From CAVRQM01 sp963732775 (GTDB lineage Bacteria > Pseudomonadota > Alphaproteobacteria > Acetobacterales > Acetobacteraceae), in NCBI GenBank assembly GCA_963732775.1, contig CAVTAR010000001.1:248001-312000 (forward strand): a stretch of DNA of 64,000 nt, written 5' to 3'. Of the stretch, positions 56,679 through 64,000 are shown piece after piece. Numbering within the stretch: position 1 is the stretch's first letter; each line of letters opens with the position of its first letter. Below the pieces are notes generated by a model. That model was not told the origin of the DNA, did not search any database, and saw only the letters and a list, made by a program, of their open reading frames with translations. The position numbers and the translations under genes are program-made.

Positions 56679-57110
56679 CTACGGGGCCGGATGCAGGTCC
56701 TCCAGCTCCGGCAGCAGCACCACGCTCTCCTGCTCGTTCGGGTCGGTGCGCGCGATCACCGCCGTCACCGTCTCGGTGGCGCTTGGGTTGTACGGCAGGT
56801 GCGGTACGTCGGCCGGGATGTAGAAGAAGTCGCCGGGCTCGACGATCGTGTGGTGCTCCAGCCGCGGACCGTGCCAGACGCCGGATGCGCCCGCCAGCGC
56901 GTAGATCGCCGTCTCGTGCGTCGCGTGCTTGTGCGCCTTCGCGCGCCCGCCCGGCGGGATGGTGACGAGCTGCATGTGGATGCCGTGCGCACCCACCGAC
57001 TCGGCCGAGACGCCGACGTTGTAGCGCAAGCCCTGTTTGCCGGTGAACGCCTCGCCCGGCCGCAGCAGGCGGCACGCCAGCGTTGATACCGTTTGGGTCG
57101 TTCCGTCCAT
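56679..57110 (-). CDS. cupin-domain protein
   Basis: A 143-residue single-cupin protein. Metal ligands fit the cupin pattern: HKHATHETAIYALAG for motif 1 and GDFFYIPADVPHLPYNPS for motif 2. The N-terminus has LRYNVGVSAESVGAHGIHMQ. Enzymatic activity unknown; small cupins of this type bind a divalent metal. It converges on cysK with 21 bases between. Confidence 0.85.
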   Translation of the reverse strand: MDGTTQTVSTLACRLLRPGEAFTGKQGLRYNVGVSAESVGAHGIHMQLVTIPPGGRAKAHKHATHETAIYALAGASGVWHGPRLEHHTIVEPGDFFYIPADVPHLPYNPSATETVTAVIARTDPNEQESVVLLPELEDLHPAP

Positions 57111-57145
57111 TGGTAAACTCCTAGTTTTCTCCGCCCATGCCGATT

Positions 57146-57952
57146 TCAGAGTTTGCTCAGTACCTCGTTCAAAAACCAGCCGTCGTTGAACGCGAATACC
57201 TGTGGCCTGGCTGTCGTTGTATTTCGAATTATCTTAAGTCCATCCGAGTAGGGTTCAATTAATGCGAGTTTGTCAAAGAATATTTTGAAGGTTTTGTGTG
57301 CTCCTCTGAAGTGCAACCGTCGACTGGTAATTAGCAGAGATCCACTATCTACCGGGTCCAATGATGTTGTCTCGACAACCCGCCCTTGATACTGTCCAAC
57401 GCGAACAGAGACTCCCCTCATGATTCGAACACTTGTGCCTGACGACCGTCCCTCGATATGCTTATGAATCTTTTCTTCGTAGTAGTTGCAGTTCTCAAAA
57501 TCCCACACAAAGAACTCACCCTTTTTGGCATCCGGAAACATCAAGTGTCCGGCCACTGAAGGAAGGAGTCGCTCTCCCTGCGATATCGCTCGTAAGACGG
57601 CTCTCATTTCTACCTTCTTCAGCGGTAGCGACTCTTGCTGATCGAGCGAAATGATCCTTTTCGTGCGATCATATAAATCGTTCTCTATGGCTTCGTTAGG
57701 AGTTGACGCCGCAAAATGCTCCTCCCAAGCAGTGCGTGCTCCTGTAAGTCGCAACTGATCCCGATTTGGCGAGTTGTGAGTTTCCACCGCGAGCGCTTCA
57801 AACTGCGCATCAAAATCAAACGGTATACCCGTTAAGACAAAGCTCCTTGCGAGGCGTTCCATCGCCGCTGACCCCCGTCGATAAGCGTTCGCACAGGTGT
57901 CATGTTCCGACGACAGCCAACCCGCGGGTTCGCCGCAATGCTTACAACGCAT
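57146..57952 (-). CDS. orphan low-GC gene with N-terminal zinc-binding motif
   Basis: A 268-residue product of unknown function. It opens MRCKHCGEPAGWLSSEHDTC, a Cys-x2-Cys...His-x2-Cys cluster that should bind zinc. The C-terminal half, GSLLITSRRLHFRGAHKTFK followed by FFDKLALIEPYSDGLKIIR, has a beta-rich pattern like PH or GRAM-type domains, which is inference. The DNA is clearly lower in GC than the neighbours and uses AT-rich codons (ATA, AAA, TTT, AGA) rarely seen elsewhere in the window, so recent transfer is likely. It lies in the middle of housekeeping genes, 16 bases before the end of hrcA. Confidence 0.75.
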   Translation of the reverse strand: MRCKHCGEPAGWLSSEHDTCANAYRRGSAAMERLARSFVLTGIPFDFDAQFEALAVETHNSPNRDQLRLTGARTAWEEHFAASTPNEAIENDLYDRTKRIISLDQQESLPLKKVEMRAVLRAISQGERLLPSVAGHLMFPDAKKGEFFVWDFENCNYYEEKIHKHIEGRSSGTSVRIMRGVSVRVGQYQGRVVETTSLDPVDSGSLLITSRRLHFRGAHKTFKIFFDKLALIEPYSDGLKIIRNTTTARPQVFAFNDGWFLNEVLSKL

Positions 57953-57968
57953 CTATGACCTTTCATAG

Positions 57969-59012
57969 CTACCCCAGCAGCCGCCCCACCACGTGCGCGG
58001 TGTAGTCCACCACCGGGATGATGCGCCCGTAGTTGATCCGCGTCGGCCCGATCACCCCGATGGCGCCGACGATGCGCCCGCCGGCGTTGCGCGCCGGGGC
58101 CACCACCATCGACAGCCCCGAGGCGCCGAACAGCCCGCTCTCGGCGCCGATGAAGATGCGCACGCCGTCCGACTGCTCGGCCAGCTCCAGCAGCCGCAGC
58201 ATCGTGTCCTGCGTCTCGAGCCGCTCGAACAGCCGCTGGATGGCGCCCAGCCGCTCGATCTGCGTCACGTCGTTCAGCAGCCGCGCCTGGCCGCGCACGA
58301 TCAGGCTGCCGCCGCGCCCCTCGCCGGTCCAGGTGGCCAGGCCCGCGGCCACGACCTGGGCGGAGAGGTCGTCGAGCTCGTGGCGGTCGGCGGCCATGTC
58401 GGCGCCGACGATGCGCCGCAGCTCGGCCAGCGGCCGGCCGGACAGGCGGGCGTTCAGGTAGTTGCCGGCCTGCACCAGGGCCGACGGCGGCAGGCCGGGC
58501 GGAATCTCGATGACGCGGTTCTCCACCTGCCCGTCGGCGCCGACCAGCACCACCAGCGCCCGGCCGGAGCCGAGCGGCACGAACTCGATGTGGCGCAGCG
58601 CCCCCTCCGATTTCGGCGCCAGCACCAGCCCCGCCGCCATCGACAGGCCGGACAGCATCGCCGAGGCCTCGGCCAGCGTGTCCTCCAGGCTGCGCCCGGC
58701 GGCGGCGAGCGAGGTGCCGATGGCCGCGCGGTCCTCCTCGGCGATCTCGCCGGTCTGCAGCAGGCCGTCGACGAACAGCCGCAGCCCCTGCTCGGTCGGC
58801 AGCCGCCCGGCCGAGGTGTGCGGCGCGAACAGCAGGCCGGCGTCGGTGAGGTCGGCCATGACGTTGCGGATGGTGGCCGGCGACAGCGCCATCGGCAGGC
58901 GGCGCGACAGGGTGCGGCTGCCGACCGGCTCGCCGGTCTCCACGTACTGCTCGACGATCTCGCGCAGGATCGCCGCCGAGCGCGGGTCGAGGCCGAGCGG
59001 CGAGGGCGGCAT
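57969..59012 (-). CDS. hrcA: heat-inducible transcription repressor HrcA
   Basis: A 347-residue HrcA. It has the N-terminal winged helix (SAAILREIVEQYVETGEPVG, SATIRNVMADLTDAGLL-type), HTSAGRLPTEQGLRLFVDGL, and the C-terminal GAIGVIGPTRINYGRIIPVV, all diagnostic. HrcA represses groESL and similar genes through CIRCE operators; I see no CIRCE element in this window. The ATG at 59010-59012 overlaps the PIN toxin stop as TGATG, an unusual neighbour. grpE does not follow. Confidence 0.94.
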   Translation of the reverse strand: MPPSPLGLDPRSAAILREIVEQYVETGEPVGSRTLSRRLPMALSPATIRNVMADLTDAGLLFAPHTSAGRLPTEQGLRLFVDGLLQTGEIAEEDRAAIGTSLAAAGRSLEDTLAEASAMLSGLSMAAGLVLAPKSEGALRHIEFVPLGSGRALVVLVGADGQVENRVIEIPPGLPPSALVQAGNYLNARLSGRPLAELRRIVGADMAADRHELDDLSAQVVAAGLATWTGEGRGGSLIVRGQARLLNDVTQIERLGAIQRLFERLETQDTMLRLLELAEQSDGVRIFIGAESGLFGASGLSMVVAPARNAGGRIVGAIGVIGPTRINYGRIIPVVDYTAHVVGRLLG

Positions 59013-59470
59013 CAGGCGAGCCCGAGGGCGGCGCGGGCGCCCGGCGAGACGGCGCCGGCGGCGTCGAAGGCGGCGATCACGCGCACCCGGTCGAGCACGG
59101 CGCCGTCGGCCATGTCCTCGGAGATCATGGCATCGCAGCCATACTCGCTGGCGGTCGCCAGCATGACCGCGTCCCAGAATCCGAACCGGCCTGCACTCCA
59201 TGCCACGAGCGCGCGTTCCATCGCGGTCACGCTCGAGGGTACCGGCTCGCCGAACAGCGTGCGCAGCTGGCGATATTGGTCCGCGATCACCTCCCGTGGC
59301 GCCAGCCGCTTGCGCAGCGCGGCATAGTGGAATTCGGCGAGCGACTGCAGCGTCAGCACGCTCTGCGTCAAGCCGAGCTGGTTGACGATCGCCAGAGCCG
59401 ATTCCTGGCGCACGGGATCGCGGATGTCGATCAGGTAGACGAGGATGTTGGTATCGACGGTAAGCTTCAT
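59012..59470 (-). CDS. PIN-domain toxin, VapC-like
   Basis: A 152-residue PIN-domain ribonuclease. The acidic residues expected for Mg2+ are Asp6 in KLTVDTNILVYL, Glu46 in LQSLAEFHY, Asp100 in GFWDAVMLATA and Asp119 in MISEDM. It follows its antitoxin gene directly (start ATG at 59468-59470, stop TAA of the antitoxin at 59471-59473). Target RNA unknown. Translation is likely coupled to hrcA by the TGATG overlap. Confidence 0.88.
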   Translation of the reverse strand: MKLTVDTNILVYLIDIRDPVRQESALAIVNQLGLTQSVLTLQSLAEFHYAALRKRLAPREVIADQYRQLRTLFGEPVPSSVTAMERALVAWSAGRFGFWDAVMLATASEYGCDAMISEDMADGAVLDRVRVIAAFDAAGAVSPGARAALGLA

Positions 59471-59761
59471 TTAGTCGCGCAGCCGCCTAGGAATCCTGTC
59501 CTCATACAGCTCCTCGCGATTGAACCGCCCAGGCTCGACGTCGGCCGGCACCTTGAGGCTACGGGCAGTGGCAATCAGGCTGTCGAGCGCCTGCTGCTGT
59601 TCCGGGGTCAGCACGCGCTCGCCGGGCTTGGTGGGAACCGGCGCGAGCGTCGCGATCGGCGTCCCGCTCCGGGTGATGACGAATTCCTTTCCGGTGGCCA
59701 CCTCGCGCAGGAGCCGGGAAAAGTTCTGGTTCGCCTCGCGCGCGGTGATCGTCTCGGCCAT
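59471..59761 (-). CDS. Phd/YefM-type antitoxin
   Basis: A 96-residue antitoxin. The N-terminal DNA-binding part is ITAREANQNFSRLLREVATG, followed by KEFVITRSGTPIATLAPVP, the Phd/YefM signature. The C-terminal half (VPADVEPGRFNREELYEDRI) should wrap the toxin. Such antitoxins repress their own operon; a 13-bp palindrome lies 44 bases upstream. The ATG is at 59759-59761. Confidence 0.9.
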   Translation of the reverse strand: MAETITAREANQNFSRLLREVATGKEFVITRSGTPIATLAPVPTKPGERVLTPEQQQALDSLIATARSLKVPADVEPGRFNREELYEDRIPRRLRD

Positions 59762-59804
59762 GTTCGCCCCCGATCTCTGTCCCGGGGTGCTTGCCCCGGC
59801 TGTC

Positions 59805-59817
59805 CTACATCATGTAG
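59805..59817. promoter_or_regulatory. palindromic operator candidate for the antitoxin
   Basis: ctacat-c-atgtag is a perfect palindrome with a one-base centre, between the divergent antitoxin and rph genes. It is AT-richer than its surroundings. A ccgggg-tgcttg-ccccgg hairpin (59782-59799) lies between it and the antitoxin start. Phd-type repressors bind such palindromes; binding here is inference. Confidence 0.5.
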
Positions 59818-59848
59818 CACGCCCGCTCACGTCCAGGAAAATCCATCC

Positions 59849-60574
59849 ATGCGCCCCTCCGGCCGCGCGGCCGCGGACCTCCGCCGCGTCTCCATCGAGC
59901 CCGGCTTCTCGCACCACGCCGAGGGCTCGTGCCTGATCCGCATGGGCCGCACCGAGGTGCTGTGCGCGGCGAGCGTGGAGCCGCGCGTGCCGCCGTTCCT
60001 GCGCAACTCCGGGCTCGGCTGGGTCACCGGCGAGTACGGCATGCTGCCGCGCGCCACGCACACCCGCGGCGACCGCGAGGCCGCGCGCGGCAAGCAGTCG
60101 GGGCGGACGCAGGAGATCCAGCGCCTGATCGGCCGCTCGCTGCGCGCCGTGGTGGACCGCGCGGCGCTGGGCGAGATGACCGTCACGCTCGACTGCGACG
60201 TGCTGAACGCCGATGGCGGCACGCGCTGCGCGTCCATCACCGGCGCCTGGGTCGCGCTGTCGCTGGCGCTGCGCCACCTGCGGCGCGGCAACGCGATCAA
60301 GACCATCCCGCTGACCGGACAGGTCGCCGCGGTCAGCTGCGGGCTGGTGGGCGGCGAGGCGGTGCTCGACCTCGACTACGCCGAGGACAGCGGCGCCGAC
60401 GCCGACGCCAACTTCGTGCTGACCGACGGCGGCGGCATCGTGGAAATCCAAGGCACGGCCGAGCGCGCCCCGTTCTCCGAGGCGCAGTTCGCGCAACTCA
60501 TGATGCTGGCGCGGCACGGCTGCGGCGCGCTGTTCGCGATCCAGCGCGCCGCACTCGACGCGGTCGCGGCATGA
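59849..60574 (+). CDS. rph: ribonuclease PH
   Basis: A 241-residue phosphorolytic exonuclease that trims tRNA 3' ends. It has MRPSGRAAADLRRVSIEPGF, WVTGEYGMLPRATHTRGDRE, IGRSLRAVVDRAALGEMTVT and LDCDVLNADGGTRCASITGA. The ATG at 59849 follows AGGAAAA. The stop overlaps rdgB as ATGA, a common pairing. Confidence 0.96.
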   Translation: MRPSGRAAADLRRVSIEPGFSHHAEGSCLIRMGRTEVLCAASVEPRVPPFLRNSGLGWVTGEYGMLPRATHTRGDREAARGKQSGRTQEIQRLIGRSLRAVVDRAALGEMTVTLDCDVLNADGGTRCASITGAWVALSLALRHLRRGNAIKTIPLTGQVAAVSCGLVGGEAVLDLDYAEDSGADADANFVLTDGGGIVEIQGTAERAPFSEAQFAQLMMLARHGCGALFAIQRAALDAVAA

Positions 60575-61173
60575 CGCGACGGCTCGCGCGCGGCGAGCGC
60601 CTGGTGCTCGCCACGCACAACCCGGGCAAGCTGCGCGAGATCGCCGAACTGCTGGCGCCGCATGAAATCGACATCGTATCGGCCGCCGCGCTCGGCCTGG
60701 CCGAGCCGGAGGAGACCGAGCCCGACTTCGCCGGCAACGCGCGGCTGAAGGCGCTGGCCGCCGCGCGTGCGTCGGGGATGCCGGCGCTGGCCGACGATTC
60801 CGGGCTGTGCGTGGCGGCCCTCGGCGGCGCGCCGGGCGTGCTGTCCGCACGCTGGGCCGGCGAGCCGCGCGACTTTTCGCACGCCATGGCGCGGGTGGAG
60901 CGCGCGCTCGGCGACGCCGCGGACCGCTCGGCCTGGTTCGTCTGCGTGCTCTGCCTGGCCTGGCCCGACGGCGAGGCGGCGCTGTTCGAGGGCCGCGTCG
61001 ACGGCGCGCTGCGGTTCCCGCCGGCGGGCGGCCACGGTTTCGGCTACGACCCGATCTTCGTGCCCGCGGGCGAGGCGCGCAGCTTCGGCGAGATGCCGCC
61101 CTCGGAGAAGCACGCGACCGACCACCGCGCCCGCGCCATGGCGGCGCTGCGCGCGGCGGCGTTCAGCCCGTGA
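60571..61173 (+). CDS. rdgB: non-canonical purine NTP pyrophosphatase RdgB/HAM1
   Basis: A 200-residue enzyme that removes dITP, XTP and the like. It has LVLATHNPGKLREIAELLAP, ALADDSGLCVAALGGAPGV and GGHGFGYDPIFVPAGEARSF with SEKHATDHRARAM, all diagnostic. The ATGA overlap couples it to rph. Its end overlaps the convergent metallophosphoesterase by 11 bases. Confidence 0.96.
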   Translation: MTRRLARGERLVLATHNPGKLREIAELLAPHEIDIVSAAALGLAEPEETEPDFAGNARLKALAAARASGMPALADDSGLCVAALGGAPGVLSARWAGEPRDFSHAMARVERALGDAADRSAWFVCVLCLAWPDGEAALFEGRVDGALRFPPAGGHGFGYDPIFVPAGEARSFGEMPPSEKHATDHRARAMAALRAAAFSP

Positions 61174-62554
61174 AATGCGCGATCGCGCCCGCGCCGAGGT
61201 CGATCGTCACGAAGTCGTCCGGCGCCTTCACCGCGCCCAGGTCGCTCGCCAGGTGGTACTCGATACGCAGCTGCGTGGCGGTGACGATGATCCGCAGATA
61301 GCCGTAGTCGGTGTCGTCGTAGTTCTCCAGCACCACGGTCTCGCCGCCCTTGTCGATCGCCGCCGGCACGCGGATCGTCTGGCCGCCGCGCCCGGCCAGC
61401 GGGCGCACGTTGTGGCCGCCATTGCCGGCGACGATGTACGGGATCTGCCGCCCGCCCACGGTGCGCGTGTAGCGCTGGTAGTTGTGCGCGTGCGCCGACA
61501 GCACGGCGTGCGGCCACACGCCGGCCTCGTGGCAGATCGCGTCGATCTCGGCCAGCACCTTCGGGCTGTCGCCGTGCGTGCTGCCATAGGTGAAGATCGG
61601 GTGGTGGTGCGCGATGATCAGCGCGCCCTTGAACCCCTCCGACCGCACCCGCGCCAGGGCGGCGCGCAGGAAGTCGAGCTGCACGTCGGTCACCGCCGGG
61701 AACTGGCTGCCCTGGGTCGAGATCACCCCGGGGTCCTCCAGCGCGTTGCTGTACAGCGCGAGCACGCGCAGGAACGGCGCCTCGAACGTGAAATAAACCC
61801 CGGGCTGGATCTGCGCGGTGCGGTCGAGGCCGCCCGCCTCGGGCATCACCGCGAACCCCTCGGCGCAGAAATTGCGCAGGAAGCCGAACAGCGGCGCGCC
61901 GTCGGTGAGCGGCGAGACGATGCCGTCATGGTTGCCGGCGATGGCGACGATCGGCGCCGGATAGTCGCGGTACGGGTCGTAGAACTGGTCGTAGTAGTAC
62001 GCGACCTCGCCGAAATTGTAGATCACGTCGCCCAGGTGGAAGAAGAACGACGGCACGTCGGCGGCGTCGCCCTCGGCGAAGTCGGTGATCATCTTGGCCG
62101 CGACCATGTCCTGGTTCTGGCTGCTGCGCACGTTGCCCGTATCGCCGACGCAATGGAACACCAGCCGCCCGGCCTGGCCGATCGCGTCGAGCCGGCGCGG
62201 CGCGAACGGGCCGAGGATGTCGGCCAGCGTCAGCCTCGGTTCGGCGCCCCCACGCGCGACCGGGCAAGCGCTCGGCTGCAGTTCGCCCGCGCGCTGCTCG
62301 GAGTCGAGCACCTTGTACGCCTGGCTGTCCGACGGGTGCGGCACGGCGTAGTGCCCGCTCTCCGGCGTCGGCACCGGCTGGGCGAATTGCGGCCCGTCGG
62401 CCGGGTGCGCCACGGTGTTGCCGGCCGGCGCTGCCTCGGGCGTCGCTGCGGCGGAGGCAGCGCCGGAAGCGGGGGCGTGGCGACGGTGCTGCCGTCGCGC
62501 AGCCGGCGGCGCGGCGGGGGCCGCATGCTGCGGCGTACGTGGCGCCTTGGTCAT
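61163..62554 (-). CDS. metallophosphoesterase family protein
   Basis: A 463-residue calcineurin-like phosphoesterase. The metal sites are in FHCVGDTGNVRSS, FFFHLGDVIYNFGEVAYYYD, IVAIAGNHDGIVSP, ALIIAHHHPIF and AVLSAHAHNYQRYTRTVGGR. The N-terminal 60 residues are Ala/Pro/His-rich without a clear signal peptide. It resembles purple-acid-phosphatase-like enzymes; substrate unknown. Confidence 0.87.
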   Translation of the reverse strand: MTKAPRTPQHAAPAAPPAARRQHRRHAPASGAASAAATPEAAPAGNTVAHPADGPQFAQPVPTPESGHYAVPHPSDSQAYKVLDSEQRAGELQPSACPVARGGAEPRLTLADILGPFAPRRLDAIGQAGRLVFHCVGDTGNVRSSQNQDMVAAKMITDFAEGDAADVPSFFFHLGDVIYNFGEVAYYYDQFYDPYRDYPAPIVAIAGNHDGIVSPLTDGAPLFGFLRNFCAEGFAVMPEAGGLDRTAQIQPGVYFTFEAPFLRVLALYSNALEDPGVISTQGSQFPAVTDVQLDFLRAALARVRSEGFKGALIIAHHHPIFTYGSTHGDSPKVLAEIDAICHEAGVWPHAVLSAHAHNYQRYTRTVGGRQIPYIVAGNGGHNVRPLAGRGGQTIRVPAAIDKGGETVVLENYDDTDYGYLRIIVTATQLRIEYHLASDLGAVKAPDDFVTIDLGAGAIAHFTG

Positions 62555-62724
62555 GGTCGCGCTCCCGGTGCCGTCCGTGCCAAGTCGGCACGGCGTTCAC
62601 GCACCATGCCCCGGCGACGGTCGGGCGACCCGTTACAATCCGGCGACAGGGGCAGGCAGGCTGGCGACACCAGCGGCGCCGCCGCCGGATGCGCGCTGCA
62701 TCCGGCGGCCGCGGGGCGGGTCGG

Positions 62725-64000
62725 CTAGCGGCGCCACCAGCCGCGGCGGCGCTCGGCCGGCGCGGCTGCGGCCTCGCCACCGATCAGCAGCGGCTGGATC
62801 GCCGGCGCCACCACCGGCGCTTCCACCGGCGCTTCGGCAGCCGGCGCTTCGGCAGCGGGCGCTTCGGCAGCGGGCGCCTCCGCAGCCTCGGAGCCTGGTT
62901 CCATGGCAACGTCGGGTTCGGGCACACCTGCCCCTGCCGGCTCCACCGCCGCCCGCGTCACCGGCTCGGCCTGCGTCGGCGGCAGTTCCGGCTCCACCCC
63001 TGGCGCCGGCACTCCGGGTTCGGGCATCGCCGGCGGCGGCTCGGCGAACGCCGCCGGCTGCTCGCGCGCGACCGCCCGGGCCGGCGGGCGGGGCGGGGCA
63101 ATGTCGGCAGAGGTGTCGATCACGTCGAAGATGTCGAAGCCCGAACCGCCGAATGGGTCGGCCGGAGTCGGTCCGACATAGCTCGCCCCGCCATAGGCCG
63201 GCCGCGACGCGCCGGCGGCCGGAAGGGCGGCCCCCGCGGCGGCATCCTCCGGCGCGCGCTCGGCTGCAACCTCCTCCTCGCCATCGCGGCGCCGCCGCCG
63301 CCCGCCGCGCCGCCCGCGTCGCCGGGCCTTCGGCAGGCCGTTCTCGTCGAGGTCCGCCGGGTCCACCGAGGGCTGGTCGTCCGCACTCCCGCGGGCCTCG
63401 GCCTCCGGTGCCAGCAGCGCCTCGGCCTCGCCCGGCGCGTCCGGCGTGCCCGCTGCGGCGGGTGTCTCGCCGGCCTCGGCCAGCAGCGCCGTGCCGGGCG
63501 CCTGCGTGCCCGTCGCCTGCGTGTCGAACCCGGAGAGCGGCTCGGCATCCAGTTCCCCCAGGGCCTGCGCGCCCTCGCCCTCGGCCTCGCCCGCCTCGCC
63601 ACCCTGGCCGTCGCGCCGGCCGCCCCGGCGGCGACGGCGGCGGCGGCGGCGGCGCTCGTTGTCCTCGGGCGATTCCGCGGCCGCCGGCTCGCCGGTGGTC
63701 CCGGCCGCCACCGCCGGCTCGGCCTCGTCGGCGTCGTCCTCCTCGTCGTCGAGGTCCTCGTCCGAGGCGAGGTCGACCGGGGCCACCGGCACCACCGGCG
63801 TCGCCGAGGCCGGGCGGATCGGCATGTCCTCGCGCCCGCGCACCTTGTCGATGCGCGACTGGCCGGGCAGCAGCTGGTCGTCGATGGCGAACTGCACCCG
63901 CATCGAATACCGCGCCTCGATCGCCGCCAGCCGCTCGCGCTTGTGGTTCAGCAGGTACATCACCACGGCAGGGGAGGCATGGACCATCACCACGGCCGCC
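62725..64000 (-). CDS. ribonuclease E/G, C-terminal part (partial)
   Basis: The frame enters from the right edge and ends at 62725-62727. The first visible residues (HASPAVVMYLLNHKRERLAA, IEARYSMRVQFAIDDQLLPG) match the end of the RNase E catalytic region. The rest is a long disordered tail with an acidic run (DEDLDDEEDDADEAEP), an arginine run (ERRRRRRRRRRGGRRDG), a second basic run (RRRGRRGGRRRRRDG), and Ala/Pro/Glu repeats before RRRGWWRR at the end. Such tails bind RNA and assemble the degradosome. The catalytic domain lies outside the window, so rne rather than rng is inferred from the tail. Confidence 0.85.
   Translation of the reverse strand, partial: AAVVMVHASPAVVMYLLNHKRERLAAIEARYSMRVQFAIDDQLLPGQSRIDKVRGREDMPIRPASATPVVPVAPVDLASDEDLDDEEDDADEAEPAVAAGTTGEPAAAESPEDNERRRRRRRRRRGGRRDGQGGEAGEAEGEGAQALGELDAEPLSGFDTQATGTQAPGTALLAEAGETPAAAGTPDAPGEAEALLAPEAEARGSADDQPSVDPADLDENGLPKARRRGRRGGRRRRRDGEEEVAAERAPEDAAAGAALPAAGASRPAYGGASYVGPTPADPFGGSGFDIFDVIDTSADIAPPRPPARAVAREQPAAFAEPPPAMPEPGVPAPGVEPELPPTQAEPVTRAAVEPAGAGVPEPDVAMEPGSEAAEAPAAEAPAAEAPAAEAPVEAPVVAPAIQPLLIGGEAAAAPAERRRGWWRR
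62828..62887. repeat. four tandem 15-bp units in the RNase E tail
   Basis: Four copies of a ggcgcttcggcagcg-like unit encode a repeated A-P-A-A-E pentapeptide within the disordered tail. The number of units can change in frame by slippage. Confidence 0.7.

Noticed and set aside
57969..59848. A CIRCE element near hrcA
   Set aside because: I looked for TTAGCACTC-N9-GAGTGCTAA-like repeats around hrcA and found none.
61163..61173. Convergent overlap of rdgB and the metallophosphoesterase as a regulatory feature
   Set aside because: An 11-base tail-to-tail overlap is ordinary in compact genomes.

Overview
The window is very GC-rich DNA (my impression is about 70 percent or more) from an alphaproteobacterium, most likely order Rhodospirillales and plausibly family Acetobacteraceae. 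I infer this from the protein families, the SUF operon layout, the dense ATGA/GTGA gene overlaps, and dispersed GC-rich palindromes. The organism carries tetrahydromethanopterin (H4MPT)-linked one-carbon oxidation genes, so it is a methylotroph or at least a formaldehyde oxidiser.

Layout. (1) 1-7082: a divergent H4MPT C1 cluster. On the minus strand are RFAP synthase, mtdB and an ATP-grasp gene that runs off the left edge. On the plus strand are a PCD-like pterin dehydratase and fhcB-fhcA-fhcD-fhcC. From about 2400 to 5700 the plus-strand genes are broken by twenty or more small frame changes, although protein similarity persists in the other frames. (2) 7157-9651: a block of small secreted proteins: two paralogous four-Cys mini-proteins, a cytochrome c, an overlapping pentapeptide-repeat protein and a secreted unknown. 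(3) 9700-18230: a subtilase, SapC, a Crp/Fnr regulator, an IS5-type element sitting between two inverted GC palindromes, an amino-acid binding protein and a frameshifted phosphoesterase. (4) 18418-24941: a complete SUF iron-sulfur operon (Rrf2 regulator, sufBCDS, sufU, sufT, sufA), in which a one-base change fuses sufC to sufD. (5) 25309-39867: an RTX-like repeat protein, OpgC, a divergent PEP-carboxylase homologue, a lipoprotein, DUF445, a flavin monooxygenase, intracellular PHA depolymerase, a DUF155-like/flavoprotein/Kef trio and msrB. (6) 39864-45421: a sugar ABC transporter locus with FucU/RbsD and an aldo/keto reductase, interrupted by an opposite-strand topoisomerase IB. Four of its six genes are frameshifted. 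(7) 45488-56657: sufE, rsmI, then a long plus-strand run from a penicillin-binding-protein-activator-like lipoprotein through a PhoR-like kinase, pepN, hutI, a cupredoxin, a class IV aminotransferase homologue, a sulfotransferase-like protein and cysK. (8) 56679-64000: a cupin, a low-GC orphan gene, hrcA preceded by a Phd/PIN toxin-antitoxin pair, rph-rdgB, a metallophosphoesterase and the 3' end of an RNase E/G gene.

How the genes fit together. MtdB oxidises methylene-H4MPT, and the Fhc complex turns formyl-H4MPT into formate. RFAP synthase makes the cofactor. The cyclohydrolase linking MtdB and Fhc is not in the window. SUF supplies Fe-S clusters. PhaZ mobilises storage polymer. The remainder is housekeeping (rph, rdgB, rsmI, hrcA, rne) and transport.

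Caution: small frame changes recur in the window (2.4-5.7, 16.3, 22.2, 33.6, 40.2, 41.7-42.2, 44.1 and 44.5-45.2 kb). Sequence error is at least as likely as gene decay, so the 'pseudogene' labels mean 'broken as written'.
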